Assembly (NCBI GenBank): GCA_907165275.2
Contig: OU015661.1
Location: 4,161,501 to 4,225,500, forward strand
Direction of reading: 5' to 3'
DNA length: 64,000 bases
DNA from: Zygaena filipendulae
Taxonomy: Eukaryota; Arthropoda; Insecta; Lepidoptera; Zygaenidae
In this document: positions 37,280 through 50,510 of the stretch, piece by piece
Position numbering within the stretch: the stretch's first letter is position 1
Layout: the number at the start of each line of letters is the position of its first letter
The notes under the pieces: model-generated
The model's database searches: none
What the model saw: only the letters and a program-made list of their open reading frames with translations
What the model was told of the DNA's origin: nothing
Program-made: the position numbers and the translations under genes

Positions 37280-37480
37280 TTCGCACGCGGCGAGGAAAGT
37301 TTGATAGCAAAAGTGCTAACACTGATCGCCGATGCAATCACGCCACTGAAAAATCGTTTCAATTTTGTAGCTTTGCCCGCGCAGAAAATGGCCGCACGTA
37401 GCGAGCCGAGCGCTATGCCATTACCGCCATAACAACGTTACTCTCGACTTAATTCTACTCCCGCCGCATCGCAAGCCAGA
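37280..37480. promoter_or_regulatory. Candidate regulatory block
   Basis: Balanced GC, repeat-free, with AAAATGGCCGCACGTAGCGA. No coding support. Confidence 0.2.
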
Positions 37481-37610
37481 TTTGCTAATTTCTCTTATAT
37501 GTATATATGCTTCGAAAGTGTAGAGGTGCTTGTTAGCGCATCTATGATCGTGTATACGTTACACGTTACATTGTCTATCCCAGCGCTGTGCAATTATGCA
37601 AATTATATAT

Positions 37611-38281
37611 TCTAATATATAAAATTCTCGTGTCACAGTATTAGTTACCATACTCCTCCGGAATGGCTCGACCGATTTTTATGAAATTTTATATGCATAT
37701 TCAGTAGGCCTGAGAATCGGACAACATCTATTTTTCATCCCCCTAAAGGGAGTTCCTGCGGGAATTCCGAAACTCACGCGGGTGAAACCGCAGGGCACAG
37801 CTATAATAATACCTATATAAAAAATGAATCCCAATTTCCCTAGGTCTCGACATTACGCGTGAACGGCTGGACCAATTTCACTAATTCTTTATTTGTTGTA
37901 TTGGTTTATTGTAAGGAGAAGAAATTAAAATAATTTTGGAGTTTCTGCGGTAATTCCGAAACTTACGCGGCTGAATCTCCGAAATGGTTGGACCGATTTT
38001 GACGGGACTTTCACTGCTAATTAGCTGATGTTACAAGCTCAGACCAAATAAGAAGAAGGAGTAAATTATAGGCTACTTTGAACTTCCTGCCGGAATTTCA
38101 AAACTCACGCGGGTTTCACTCGGGTTAATATCAGAATTCCCGTGGGAATTCTGGGACAAAAAGTACTCCTCTGTACCCCTGATAAAGGCTATAAAAAAAT
38201 CATGATGGTATGGAGTCATAAAGCCGTGAAAGCGTAACTAAAAACAAACAAACAAACAAACTCACATTCGCATTTATAGAT
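37611..38281. mobile_element. Cluster of three or four Helitron-like pieces
   Basis: A full plus-strand copy (37611-37804, TCTAATATATAAAATTCTCG to CAGCTAT) is followed by one or two worn plus-strand pieces with CGGTAATTCCGAAACTTACG and CCTGCCGGAATTTC. A minus-strand copy then ends with (CAAA)n and CACATTCGCATTTATAGA. Confidence 0.7.
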
Positions 38282-38289
38282 TTTTTTAA

Positions 38290-40430
38290 GGATAGTGGTT
38301 TGACAAATTTAAAGCCCTATTATTTCTTGGCATTTATTTCATTTTAGCTGTACCTAATAAGTCAACAATAAAACTGTTGATATAAACCGACATTATTCTC
38401 TATGTCGAACAAATCCATTCAAATCCCAATGGAGTCTAAACGTTTCCTCCCCAATGCAATATAGTGCACATGATAGCTTTGGCATCAGTTAACGCTGAAA
38501 GGAAAGCTGCCATTGAGAGAGCTCGACAATCAAGGTCAATTATTGTATTGATGTGTAGCTAACTCTGTTCAATTAGGCATCTGTATCGAATCAAATAATC
38601 ACACAAAATTATATTTGTCTGAAATTGAATTATTTCTTATTTCCATGCGTGTTTTTCTAGGATCTTCTATTTCCAAAATTAGTTTTTGATATAGTAACTG
38701 TGATATAGGTATTGTGCTAAAATATTAATTTTATCGGTTAAAAGAACGTTCTCAATGTGTACCAAAAACATTTTCCTACGCGGACCATTTTTATGGTATT
38801 CAATATGCTGGTTTTTCTTAAAGTTAAGGAAAAATTAATACCTCTATAGTATATGCAATTCAAAGTTACGACGCAACTGAAACACATTAAGGTATATTGA
38901 AATCTTGATCACAATAACTTTCATATTAAATATTACAGCCATAAGCACTAAAATTTCTTGCTATTCAAACAATTCAAATCCTTTCATGCATCGAAGAGTT
39001 AAGGAGGTAGACTGCTATTGAAATCCCCAGCGAGCATCAATGCCTATTGCTATGTCGCTTATCTTCAATGTACGGCGTGAGAGCTGAAAGCGAGAAGGCG
39101 TCATGGGACCCTGATGGTAGGGGGGCGCCAGGAGGAGGGAGGACTTATCAAAGGAGTGCATTACTGCAGAAGCTGAATTGATAAAGGTCAATCAGTTAGC
39201 AGTTGGCAGCCCGTATACAGGTCACTAAGCCAGATAACTTTGAAAATCAAGTTGTCAGAGATACCTAATACTTTGACAAATTGTAGCGTAAGCAACCTTT
39301 TTAATGTCTTCCATTTCTAGGGTCCTGGGATACCCTCACGCTAAGAGGGTACGTATGGGCAAAAGTTCACCTAGAAGGCCAGGCACCTTATTTTTGAATC
39401 GCTCGAATTACTTTCGCACACGGAATCGCGAATTCACACGAGAATGTTCATAGATTTTATAAGCATTCACAATGCGAATATTGTGAACTTCACACACGCT
39501 TTATAAATAACATGACAACACAACCTACGTATATTTATAATATAAGAAATCCGATACTCCGCCCTCAGAATAAGAGGCGAGCCGCTCGCTGGGCTACTAC
39601 GACTCACAAAGTACATTCTACTCGTAATTTCCTAGTAATAAAATAATAAAATGTAACTTGTGTAGAATTGTGTACGAACGAACAATCTTAATGGCCCGCT
39701 GACAGATTATTTCAGAAAATTAAATTTTAGCTCGTTGGACACAGACCATAAAGTTCGTGCTTACAAATCTGTTTGTTACGACATCGTAACGAGATTATGT
39801 CCGTTTCGTTTCGAAGACGTCGCCATGTCGTCATGATTTTCACGCTATAAACACAGTGCCCACCGCCCACCGCCCACCGCGCCACTCTCACGCCGAATTA
39901 CACGGGAACATTTTAATGCCAGTATCGGACGAGCATCGTGACAGTTTATGACCAATAAATGCAGGTTATTTATCAGAAATAAACATGTAACATATTCATG
40001 AACTTGTGTCATTTTACATTCACACGAATAATGTTATTATTTAAAATTTCATATTACAACCAATAAAATAGGCCTATAACCTAAAAAAGCCGGCTACTCT
40101 TATCCAAACTGTTCAGTAGAAAATTCAAAAGTGATACAAATTCTGTATGAACTATGAGATAAGTAGGTAGGTATGTAAGTATATTTTTAATTTTATTCAA
40201 TGAAAGAAGAAGCACCTTTGCAGTTTTCTTTTATTTTTGTGTGGCAGTTAATACGATGATAATAATATTCACATTAAAATCTTAATAATCAATATTATTA
40301 TGGTAAGATGTTAATATCACTGGCTATAATCACATTTTCATAATGTGCATTTACTTATAGCTGGAGTCAACTTGTTTCGTGACGGAGGAAGTTTATAAAC
40401 TTTATATAACACTTTTTCTAAACGACCTCT
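38290..40430. other. Non-coding
   Basis: No gene or full repeat was recognised. A tandem (CACCGCCC)3-like GC-rich patch lies near 39858-39885. Confidence 0.45.
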
Positions 40431-40439
40431 ATCTTGGAA

Positions 40440-40520
40440 GTGCACGGACAAATCTCACGTGTCCACGTGGCGCCCTACATTGCTAGCTCGAGTCACGCGG
40501 CGGAGAGAGTCGATATGCTT
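40440..40520. promoter_or_regulatory. Tandem CACGTG E-boxes
   Basis: CACGTG at 40456-40461 and again at 40464-40469, two bases apart, in a short GC-rich patch. Closely spaced E-boxes can bind bHLH-PAS dimers (known for clock and juvenile-hormone receptors). Function here is inference. Confidence 0.35.
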
Positions 40521-41100
40521 TTGTTTACATCAACTCTACAAAACTTGAGAACTATACAACCCTCCACAGTGGCACGTGCGTCGAAGTCCCTCGCAACCAT
40601 TGCAAACTAATTTCCAAACTCACGTGTTTTCAGATTTACCTATATCTCATATCTTACTAAACATGACCGTTCAAACTAAGTTTTTATTTCGCTGGAGCGT
40701 TCGCCGGAACCTCTCTTCTCGATATTGGTATACTACTACTCCAATTTGTAGGTTCAATACTAAGAAGTTATATTATATAGTTGAATTGTAATTTTTAAAA
40801 TAGTATGTTTTTAAAAGGTGGAAAAGAGGTGATAAATTATGAAAATCAACATGGGTATCATTTTTATGCTTTATCGGGTCGCTGATTACGAAAACAACAA
40901 CTACCTATTTCACAAAAATTGCACAAAAACATAAAACAAAATAGATTTAAACAAAAAATTTGCACAAAATTACACCTGACCAAACAAACCGTCGGTGCAA
41001 TTCTATTTCCTTTCGTAGCGCTCGCCTGCTCTACGTTACGCTACGATATAACCGAACTAAGGCATTAAGTTCGCCATTTGTACACACTGTGCAATAAAGA

Positions 41101-41125
41101 ATAAATAAATAAATAAATAAATAAA
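41101..41125. repeat. (AATA)n microsatellite
   Basis: About six AATA units, followed by CTCCACGCGGACGAAGTAGC, which looks like the edge of another repeat. Confidence 0.85.
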
Positions 41126-41419
41126 CTCCACGCGGACGAAGTAGCGGGCAAAAGCTAGGAGAGACATAAAGCTAAACTAGTATCTGTACTACAGACGCTT
41201 GATTAACTTCAAAATTTTTTATAACACCGCTACAAAACATTTTGTTTCCTCAAATGAAACAAAATTTTCGTATACATCGACCGCACTCATTATTCTTAGT
41301 TGACATCACAACATTAACTTTGAAATGCGGTTGCGAATTTCATCCAAGGCTTGCAATTAACTAGTTGGCTGATATAGTGCGTGCACAAGCGGCGACTCAT
41401 GTTAATATGGCAATAATAA

Positions 41420-41510
41420 ATTTTGAACCGCCGCCGCCGCCGCCGCCCAGCCCAGCCCAGCCTCACGCGGACGCCGGACAGTCCGGACACACTGTCCTGG
41501 GGCCCGCTCC
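41420..41510. promoter_or_regulatory. GC-rich block with (CCG)n
   Basis: About seven CCG units and AGCCCAGCCCAGCC. In one frame this gives a proline run, but that open frame lacks an ATG at its start and any splice or domain support. Confidence 0.2.
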
Positions 41511-42353
41511 ATTTAAAAGACTCAATGAATTATTTAACTCATATCGTTTCGTTTTAAGGCAAAACATACCGTATTTACATTTTAATGGCCTTTAATAGAA
41601 TTTCCTTGATTGACTAACAAATATCTGTGCTAACAATAAACATTATCTGTTGTAGGTACATACATATATTATACACTATGAGAAAATAATAATTATAGTT
41701 ACCTTTGATAGCTAGTTAGCTTTACTGTTTTAGTAAATAAAATATGATACAAAAGCATCAAATCAAAAGAAATTGGAATTGATACAACTTCATTTACTGG
41801 CTTACTTGTTTAAGTTAGATTAGCTGTGCCTCGCGGTTTTGATGGTTGCCTATACGTAACTATGTCAATTATATCTGTCTGTTTTCTCTAAGTAATCATC
41901 CAACTGTTCAAAAGAGATTCTTACAGTCGTAAATTAGATTATATTATTATTGTTAAAAAGACCTGTCTAAATGGATGAAAGTCTATGAATATTACCCCTA
42001 CATTTTTCATTCTTACAAATATATACGAGTACCTATAACATGGCTATCAACAAGCTGACAATCATATTTTCGAGATTAGCGATGCATAATGAACTTAATA
42101 TCTCTGATTAAAACTGCGTGCTGAAATAATGAGACCGCTTTGTACATGAAAACGCATAAATCCGCTGTAATGAATGAACACGGCCAGCGCGACACGAGTT
42201 AGACGAGCTAGTCATTCGATTTGTCCGTCGCGATTATTCATCTATAGGGGCACGTATAATATGTATTATTTACATTGTAAAGTACCTACTGTCAGTCTAA
42301 ATTTAGTGACAATTGCTTTTTTGGAAAAAAGTTCCTTAAACATGGTTTGCGGT

Positions 42354-42373
42354 CATGGACCAATTGGTCCATG
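42354..42373. repeat. Perfect 20-bp palindrome
   Basis: CATGGACCAATTGGTCCATG, with TTGCGGT and TTTGCGG on either side. Confidence 0.85.
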
Positions 42374-43348
42374 TTTGCGGTAGAAGTTAATTCTCAGAAA
42401 TCGTCACGGCCGTTATGCGCCATATTTTTTACATCATGTCTGAATGGCCAGACGTGACGTGACGTAGATACTTGACGTGCTGTTTTGTTTCATATTCATA
42501 CGAGAGTTATAATTGACTTTAACATTGACTTATAATTTCAATTTTGTAATGAAGATGAATCCAGAGGAATGGAAAAGTTAGTAACATTGTATCTATACCA
42601 AAATACACTGTTATTATGTTTAATGTTGTTTAAAGAAACGGTATGAAGAACTTTCCCCGACAGCATTTTTTAATTTCTCACAACTACTTGCTTCGGTCAC
42701 ATTAAAGGATCTAACTGCGCGTAGGTAACTGCGACACACTTTTAGGGCAACAAACCCAATCTATTTTATTTAATTGAAAAAACATTGAAATGGTAAAAAT
42801 ACAGTTATGGCTGCTTGCAAAAGAGATGAAATAAAATGAAAAAACGCAAAACAATGTAATCGTACTATTTACCAAGTGAAATTCTGCTTTTGTCGATATT
42901 CAGTAAGTAAATATCAATCCCTTTTTATTAAATAAAGTATCGAATTACTATTATAAGTAAATAAATGTTTTTAAGTTATAAACATTCTGCGATCAAAACA
43001 GAAGCTACCTACTTGATTTTTCGATTCGGCTGTCGATTTATTTTTAAATGAAATACGAGTATCGTATATGATATATTAGGTATATTTTTTGTAGCGGGTC
43101 ACGCTAGTTTCGCCCCGGGCTATCATTCCTAATAGGATTATAAACTGTAAGGCATATGATATCGCCTTATAAATTTAAATTATACATATAAAATTAGACT
43201 GATTAATCAACACACAACATCCGTTAGTCCTTAAAACTCAAACTTTTGCATTTATAGACTTCCATAAGCAAGGGTTTTCGGAAACTCAACGCCATGAAAA
43301 GTCAAGTCATGAAAACTGGTATTTGGGATAATTTCAAATAAAGAAACA

Positions 43349-43423
43349 TGTATTTCAGCTATATGAATTTTAAAAAAAATGTATTTCAGCTATATGAATT
43401 AAAAAAAAATGTATTTCAGCTAG
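43349..43423 (+). repeat. Tandem array of a ~35-bp unit (2.5 copies)
   Basis: ATGTATTTCAGCTATATGAA plus an A-run, three times; the last unit is cut short. Confidence 0.85.
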
Positions 43424-44071
43424 TGCTATTTGTTGACTGCTTAAGGCACAAAGTGTGAAACGGGGAGTGAATTTGTCTGAGTTCTAGACTAAGTATATCT
43501 AGTGGTTAGTAGTCTCCAAATTGTTTATCTATCGCAAGATACACTACAACCTATTCGTAGTTCTTGTATATAATACTGGGTAAATAATACAAGCCTCTAT
43601 TTCTAATGTCCCTCTCACTCGTATTAACAATTCACTTAGATCTAAGAGCAGTCGCGAGTAGGTATGTAGGTATAAGTTGCGTAAATACATGAAAGTTACA
43701 AGTTAATCCAAGAACTTCATAACAAATTTCTAAGCGCCTATGGTAATCGTGAACTAGTCTGTATTTAATACACGAGGAGCTTTGAAAACATCAACGTAGT
43801 ACATGGATATATGGATTAACTCTTAATTAAAACCGCGCAAGGCTAATGAGCTGCCTGCTTATTAGGCAAACGAAATTAGGCAAATAAATCCAAAATGGTT
43901 CAGGGGCCAAAAAGGGCGGTGGTAGACTCCGGTGGCGCGTGGCGTAAAAAGGCCACTTAGACGAGTCGTAATAGGATTCCTAATCCATTCTTACAGCTAT
44001 AATGACACCAAATATGGGTGAATTGAATAAGATTCACTTACCGCCTATATGATTTGCTGTTACATCTATAA

Positions 44072-44301
44072 TCTAATATATATAAATCACGTGTCACGTT
44101 GTTTGTCCGCGATGGACTCCGAAACTACTGAACGGATTTTGATAAAATTTTGCAACCATTTATAATATGGTCCAACTTAAAAGATAGGATAGTTTTTATC
44201 CCGGAATTCCCTCGGGAACTGAAGCACATAGAGTACTTTTTTCCCGCAACCTCCGCGGGAACTCCGAAATTAACGCGGATGAAATCGCGGGGGACAGCTA
44301 T
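44072..44301 (+). mobile_element. Helitron-like element (CACGTGTCACG subfamily)
   Basis: TCTAATATATATAAATCACG head, TTTGTCCGCGATGGACTCCG, then the hairpin and GGACAGCTAT. The same subfamily occurs at 59329 and 63728. It directly abuts the next element. Confidence 0.75.
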
Positions 44302-44495
44302 AATATTATAAAGAGCATAAGTTTGTGAGTTTGTGACGTTGTAGGGGGTAATCTCTGGATCTACTGAACCGATTTTGAAAATTCTTTCACTTATAGAAAT
44401 TTAAAGTGAGCCTGAGTGACATAGGGCACTTTTTATTCCGGAATTCCCGCGGGAACTCCGGAATTACCGCAGGTAAAACCGCGGGAGTCGGCTAG
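44302..44495 (+). mobile_element. Helitron-like element in tandem with the previous one
   Basis: It starts at TAATATTATAAAGAGCATAA where the preceding copy ends and finishes GGTAAAACCGCGGGAGTCGG then CTAG. It belongs to the subfamily of the copy at 52951. Confidence 0.75.
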
Positions 44496-44739
44496 TAATA
44501 AATAAAGTATCTCGGGTTTGCTGGGAAATTCGAAAATTGATCACTTTCAGAAAGCTATCAGAAGAGTTATGTAGGTACCTACCAAGGTACTATTTTTTAG
44601 ATTGAAATATTTATCATTAGATGCATAATTATAATAAATCAAATTAAATTTATATATTTTGTAGGTCGAAATTATTGACCGCTGTACCTATAATAGCAGA
44701 GCAACGGAAATATTCTGTAAAATATGGATGTCAGGCAAA

Positions 44740-45158
44740 AGGCTTGTTTCCAGGGTATGAAAATCAAAATTCTATTAAGTCCGTCTTGTAGATAATAAAA
44801 ATAATAGACACGTTTTTTTTTAAATAGGTAATAAAAAAATAACGGCGATAGGTACAGTGGGCCACATAGACAAGTATACCATCTTGTAAAATTTATACTG
44901 TTTGTAAAAGGTCTGTATGACGTTATAAGTTGCCGTTTTTGCAGCTCCAAATTCTAATACAAGTGAAAACGAATATTAGAGCTGCAAAAACGGCAACTTG
45001 TAATGTCAAGAGGTTTTACAAAGAGTATAAATTTTACAAGGTGGTATACTTGTCTATGTGGCCCACTGTAGGTACATTAACTCGAAGTCACAACATGCTA
45101 TAAACTGTAGTTTTTACTTTTTTAATAATCTAGAAGACGGACTAAAAACTAAAATTTG
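44740..45158. mobile_element. CRE-bearing MITE family, copy 4, interrupted
   Basis: The ends (AGGCTTGTTTCCAGG, AAATTCTATTAAGTCCGTCT; and AATCTAGAAGACGGACTAAA) match the family. The middle, including the CRE sites, has been replaced by the TA-flanked element at 44855. Confidence 0.7.
44855..45068. mobile_element. 214-bp MITE with long TIRs and TA target duplication
   Basis: Starts CAGTGGGCCACATAGACAAG and ends in its complement CCCACTG. The arms are ~95 bp with few mismatches, including TTGCCGTTTTTGCAGCTC. TA flanks it on both sides (44853-44854, 45069-45070), as for Tc1/mariner-type insertions. Confidence 0.85.
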
Positions 45159-45226
45159 GTTGACTTGCCCATTGCCTACCCACCTATTTTGCCTTTCTAG
45201 TTCATATATTTATCTCTGTGTTGCAG

Positions 45227-45376
45227 CCTGTCTTCAGTGTCCCGCCCGTCGCAGTTGGACCCGTACGGCACGCGAGCCGTACTGGCGCGCGCGCTCGATG
45301 TGTGGGCGCAAGCCTCCCGGCTCACTTTCCAAGAAATAAATTCAGACGAGGCTGATATTGTCGTGTCTTTCGCCAG
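45227..45376 (+). CDS. Mmp2: Mmp2 coding exon A: start of catalytic domain
   Basis: A pyrimidine-rich acceptor ending TTGCAG precedes the exon and a GTTAGT donor follows. One base completes an upstream codon; 49 codons and two bases follow. The peptide includes [16 protein letters not shown] and EADIVVSFA, the helix and strand that open MMP catalytic domains. The CpG-rich start of the exon contrasts with the AT-rich flanks. Because the exon begins in mid-codon, at least one coding exon lies further 5'; it should carry the propeptide cysteine switch. A nested MITE pair ends only about 70-160 bp upstream. Confidence 0.93.
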
Positions 45377-48300
45377 GTTAGTTCATTAAAATATTATAGA
45401 ATTATTAAAATGTTTTAAGTATATGATGTTGTCAGTTATACGATAACTATCATTTCGAAATCTCATCAGTGCTGGTAAAAGGCATCCTCCAAGGATCTCC
45501 ACCACGACAGGTTCCTCGTCACCCTAACAACGTTATCATCATCATTGGAAAACAATTCTTGCTTCCTCACAATCTCTACTTGCACACAAATAAAAGGTAG
45601 TCGATAGGTAACGCATTTTCGTGAAATCGTTAGAAACCAAACGTGCCACATTATTTTATTTATGATAGATGACAAAAAACAAATCGGCGAACCACTTTTG
45701 AATACAATCAATGTAGGCTTATAACGACAGTGAGCGAAAGCGTCAAGAGTCAAGACATCCTAAAAATTTCGAGTACCTATGTCGCATTAATTTTTGCCCT
45801 TGTGTAGGTACTTATCTATTACCGAAGGTAATTTCGCGTCATTCCACACACACCATCGATTAACTTTGTGCATCAATTTCGAACGTCATTTAGAATGAAA
45901 CTATCACCTAAAGTTTAATAATAAACTGGCTGCCCCCCGCGGTTTCACCGGCGGTAATTTCGGAGTTTCCGCGGGAATTTCAGGAGAAACAGTACCTGCC
46001 TTATAGTCTCTATTTGTGAAAACCGCATAAAAATCTGTTCAGTAGGTTTTAGATTTTATCGCAAACAGAAATCCTACAGACTGCAAACGCGGCGGACAAC
46101 TTTGTTTTAAAATATGTAGATTTGTAGGTATGTAGTAACAAAATCGAAAACTCTTTTCAGCTTTAGGTACCTATCTGTCTATTTAAAATATAATCTTCTT
46201 AAACATGTTTAAAAAGATTATGATGTTTATTTTTCTTTTGTTTTACGTAATTTTTTCCATTGAATTTTCTTTACAACAAAATTATTTTCCAATACTTACT
46301 ATTCTCAATTTAATGAATGAGTACGCCATACAAAATTGTTCCATTTGCAATTTATTATTGTCTGAAAAATGCTGGCTGCTAGACACACTATTTTCAAGAA
46401 ATGCATGAGATTCTGATGTGATGACTTCAGAGCGTGATAGAATACAAAAAACCGTGTCTTATAGTCCATCTCCTTCCATCGTGTTACCTAATATGAGTAA
46501 TATGTGCCATGCACTGTCTGATTTATGGCGCTGATAATAAATAATAATCAAGCGAGGATTTAGATAAATGTCCTATCCGTTTTAAAGGGGATTTGGAAGC
46601 TCCTCGGTCGTCGCGGGAGGCATCAGAATTAGGTTGGGCTTTACAGAATTTGCACTAAAACACCAATTCTTCTCTGTCTATACTATACATATATTTACGT
46701 AAACAAAAGAGTATATATTCATAGTTTTACTGTTTAATCAAACTTTTTACTAAGATTAAATTTTTTACTTTATTTTTAGAGTTCCGGAAAATTGAAACCT
46801 TCTCCGGTGTCCGTACACCGTCTATCACAAAAGCATGATTGTTAATTATTTTAAACTAGCTGTGCCCCGCGGTTTCACCCGCGTGATATGTTTTTATACA
46901 ACAACTTTTTTTCCCGACATCCGATTTAAATGAAACAAAGCCTATATGTAGCTCCAGGCTAAGCTTAATCTACCTGTGAAAACCACATGACAATCCATTC
47001 GGTAGATTCGGAGATTATCGCGAACAGACAGACAAACAGACAGACAGACAGAAAAAAAAAATTTAAAACTTTTTTTTGCATGGTTACTCTTCTTTTATCA
47101 CTCCTCTCAATTTTTTTATAATAATAGGTATAGATTAAGGCATCAAAAATAAAATTAAAATCAATATATCGTGTATACCTACTGTATATACAGTCACTCA
47201 AAAGTACTAATTGTAAGTCATAGATTACAAGAAAACTGCAGTTAATTTCGAAGACGTAGATATCTAATAGTTGCAAAAATAATGAATTAGTACGGAATCC
47301 ACCAGTCTGATTGGCTCTATACCGGTTTATTTATTTAAGAGATCGAATTGTCGAAATAATAGCATGCGCTCATACGTATCACTAGGTAGGTACTTATCCA
47401 GGCTCTACCTCAATTCAAAAAAATGCTCTAGTATCGTTAAGAACTCGAGTCTTAAAAGACACTTTGACAAATATTCCGTTCTCGAGTTACTTCAATTTCA
47501 TTCGAAGCACGTGAATCTGTAAATCCACTTTCGTTGTTACATAGTAGGTACTAGGTAGGTGCTTACCTAAGACGCTACCTGCCTTCATACACCGAAACAG
47601 CATCAGTTTACCAAGAGACGCTCGGCCAGGTAAAATTGAATAAAGAGAACCAAAAGATTTAACTTTAATAACAACATATGTAGGTATATGTAGATATGTA
47701 TGTGTGATATGATACGTATGTATGTGTGACGTTTCAAATGAGTAGGTACCTAGATCTTCCAGTATAGTATTATCTGTGATTTGCCTTTTAAATAATATAG
47801 ATAGAGTAAGAGTAGATCTTGCTTTTAATTAAGATTCTTACTTGAAAGTAAGATTTACGCATTGTATTTATATTGCAGCAAGTATCCGCTCTAAAGACAA
47901 TACAAATGTGTCTTTTTTTATTAGATACATCACTTACGTGTAAGTACGTGTACAAACGAACTAATTCAATCAAAAAACCCACGATATTTGTAAATGTGTA
48001 ATGTATAGGTACACGCGATTATTTTCTTTTATACTATAATGTCACTTTAATTAAAGAAATGCTCTTTTGTTAACATCAAGGAGGATAATGACCTCCTTGG
48101 TTAACATACTTAACAACACGTTACGACGTGGATCATAATAATATTGCTTACTGTTACTGCCGTTAGTCTGTTACATTTACAATGTGGCGTATTCGAAGCA
48201 CGCGTCACTCGCCCGGATTGCAGGAAGTTTTAGCCACATTTTCATGTTCAAAATGCCACTTTATACGTTATAACTAAAGGTTGATTTTTGATAAATACGT

Positions 48301-50472
48301 ATGATTCCTTATTCGTCAACTTAAGAAGTAATATTAACGGATTTGTCTTTTTTTTCTTACAAATTCTATTTTTCATCCATTCATCTGTAAGCACTATGAA
48401 CGAGGCTCTCAGCTGATAGAAAATAATGTAACCAGAGAGAAGGTAATCACTAAATGTAACATAAATAGATATCTACCTATACACTAGCATAGACTATAGA
48501 CTACTGAGAGTCGTGGCAATATTGGCAAATAACTAGCGATGATTACAAAAGGGGTTGCGAGGGCGCGGGCGTACAGCCACATCCTGACAAATGACGTAGA
48601 GTTACCGACAAGAGACGCATATCGAATGAGCGTAGGGCAAAGTTTCCCTTTATTAGACCGTTATATAGAGAGCGATATGAGAAAGTATTGGCGACAAAAA
48701 CCTTAACGGTGGACATATTGCGACCGCCATATTGTGGCCAGCGCTGCTGCAAACTTGCAGCACAAAGTTCAAGTGTGGTCTGCATACAGTTTTCTATTTC
48801 CCCAATGTAAGGTTATGGCGAGAGAGCACTCGAGCTTTGTTACAAGTGTCTTGGACAACACTTTCGGATGCGAGTAACGTCGAGTCACACAAAGTTTTTG
48901 CTATAAAAGATCGTAGAGAATTTTCGCATTTGCTAAAAGTTAAAGGTAGATAGGTAGGTTCATATAGGTACGTACATACAAAGGATTTCGTTTAAGGAAT
49001 TGCGTAACTGATCGTAATATTATGATCTCAAATTCAAATTACGAGTATATCAAAGATAAAAATGCACATAGTTATTTTTATTGCGTATCTATACCTACGT
49101 AGGTACTTTTAAAGCACCTAGATGCCTATTTCGCAATAAACTTGAACGCACAGCTTTTGATTGTGTCGTTTCCATTTTTATATCGCCATAGATTATTGAT
49201 ATCGAATACAGTGGCGACGCCTACCATTCTTGAATTTTACGTTTGCCGTTAACTTATATTACTATCTGTAAAACTTCTGTGTCCATCGTTGTTTTACGAT
49301 GCAACAAAATAGATAGGTAGCACTTTTCCATTAAATATTATAAAGACATTAACAAAAAAATTAAAACCGACTTCCAAAAACACAAAACTAAAAATCTAAA
49401 AATAAAAAGCTAAATATAACAACATACCGATTTAATCCAAAAGACAAAAACACACGTAATATTATTATTGGTTTGTGCTACCACTGATCGGTATGAAGTC
49501 GGTGACAAGCCAAATATGGAGGGGGTAGATGGGCTAAGTCGACTCCCGCCACCAGCTTTTTGTGAACAGGACAACCCAAGTGGGCAGACACCAGCGGGCT
49601 TGTCACCGAATTCAAACCGATCAGTGGTAGCACAAACCAAGTTAGTTTTGTGTTTTTGGAAGTCGGTTTTAATTTTTTTGTTAAAAATTTGTTTATTTCT
49701 CGCTTTTAAGTGACTTAGTTCGTAATTTCTCTAAGTTACAATAGCCTAATGTCAACTGCTCATCACCTTTTACAAAATATTGCTTTTCCCAAAGCAGGGA
49801 CGTTAATTGTTGAGGAGTTCTCCTTGTACATCATCATCAGTTCCACTTCACCATATACATTGTGACGAGCATAAATTGTTTAGAAACCATATTAAAGTTA
49901 ACTAATCGGAATCTGTGAAATACCTATTATTTAGTAGTTCTGATGACCATCTGTGGTCTTCATCATCAGTTTCACTTCTTCAAATTTTGCTTTCCGAAAG
50001 CAAATAAACGATTTACTATAAAAAATCCAAAAATCGCTATAGGTGTACCTATAATTTTTGAAGAGTTCCCTCGATTACTCCAAGATCTCATCATCAGATC
50101 TCGACTTGGTGACAATGGAATCAATTTGGGAGTATTCCCTTTCAAACAAAAAACAATTTTCGAAATCGCTCCAATCGAAATCCGCGAAATACGTATTATT
50201 GTTGAGTAGTTCCGATGACCATCTATGATCTTCATCATCAGTTCCACTTCTTCAAATTATGCTTTTCGAAAGCAAATGAACGATTTACTATAAAAAATAC
50301 CCAAATCGCTATAGGTGTGCCTATAATTTTTGAAGAGTTCCCTCGATTTCTCCAAGATCCCATCATCAGATCGCGACTTGGTGGCAATGGGACCTAATTG
50401 GGACTAAACCCTTTCAAACAAAAAAAAAATTTTTGAAATTGGTCCAACCGTCTTCGAGTAATCGGTGAACAT

Positions 50473-50510
<38 letters not shown>

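Noticed and set aside
41365..41595. Frame with a seven-proline run
   Set aside because: No ATG at its start; explained by a (CCG)n tract in a GC-rich block.
46205..46408. 67-residue open frame with signal-peptide-like start and three cysteines in an Mmp2 intron
   Set aside because: Very AT-rich; Phe/Ile/Lys-heavy starts arise by chance in such DNA; no promoter, poly(A) signal or homology seen.
49410..49713. Frames on both strands beginning MVCATTDR
   Set aside because: Produced by the inverted arms of the foldback element.
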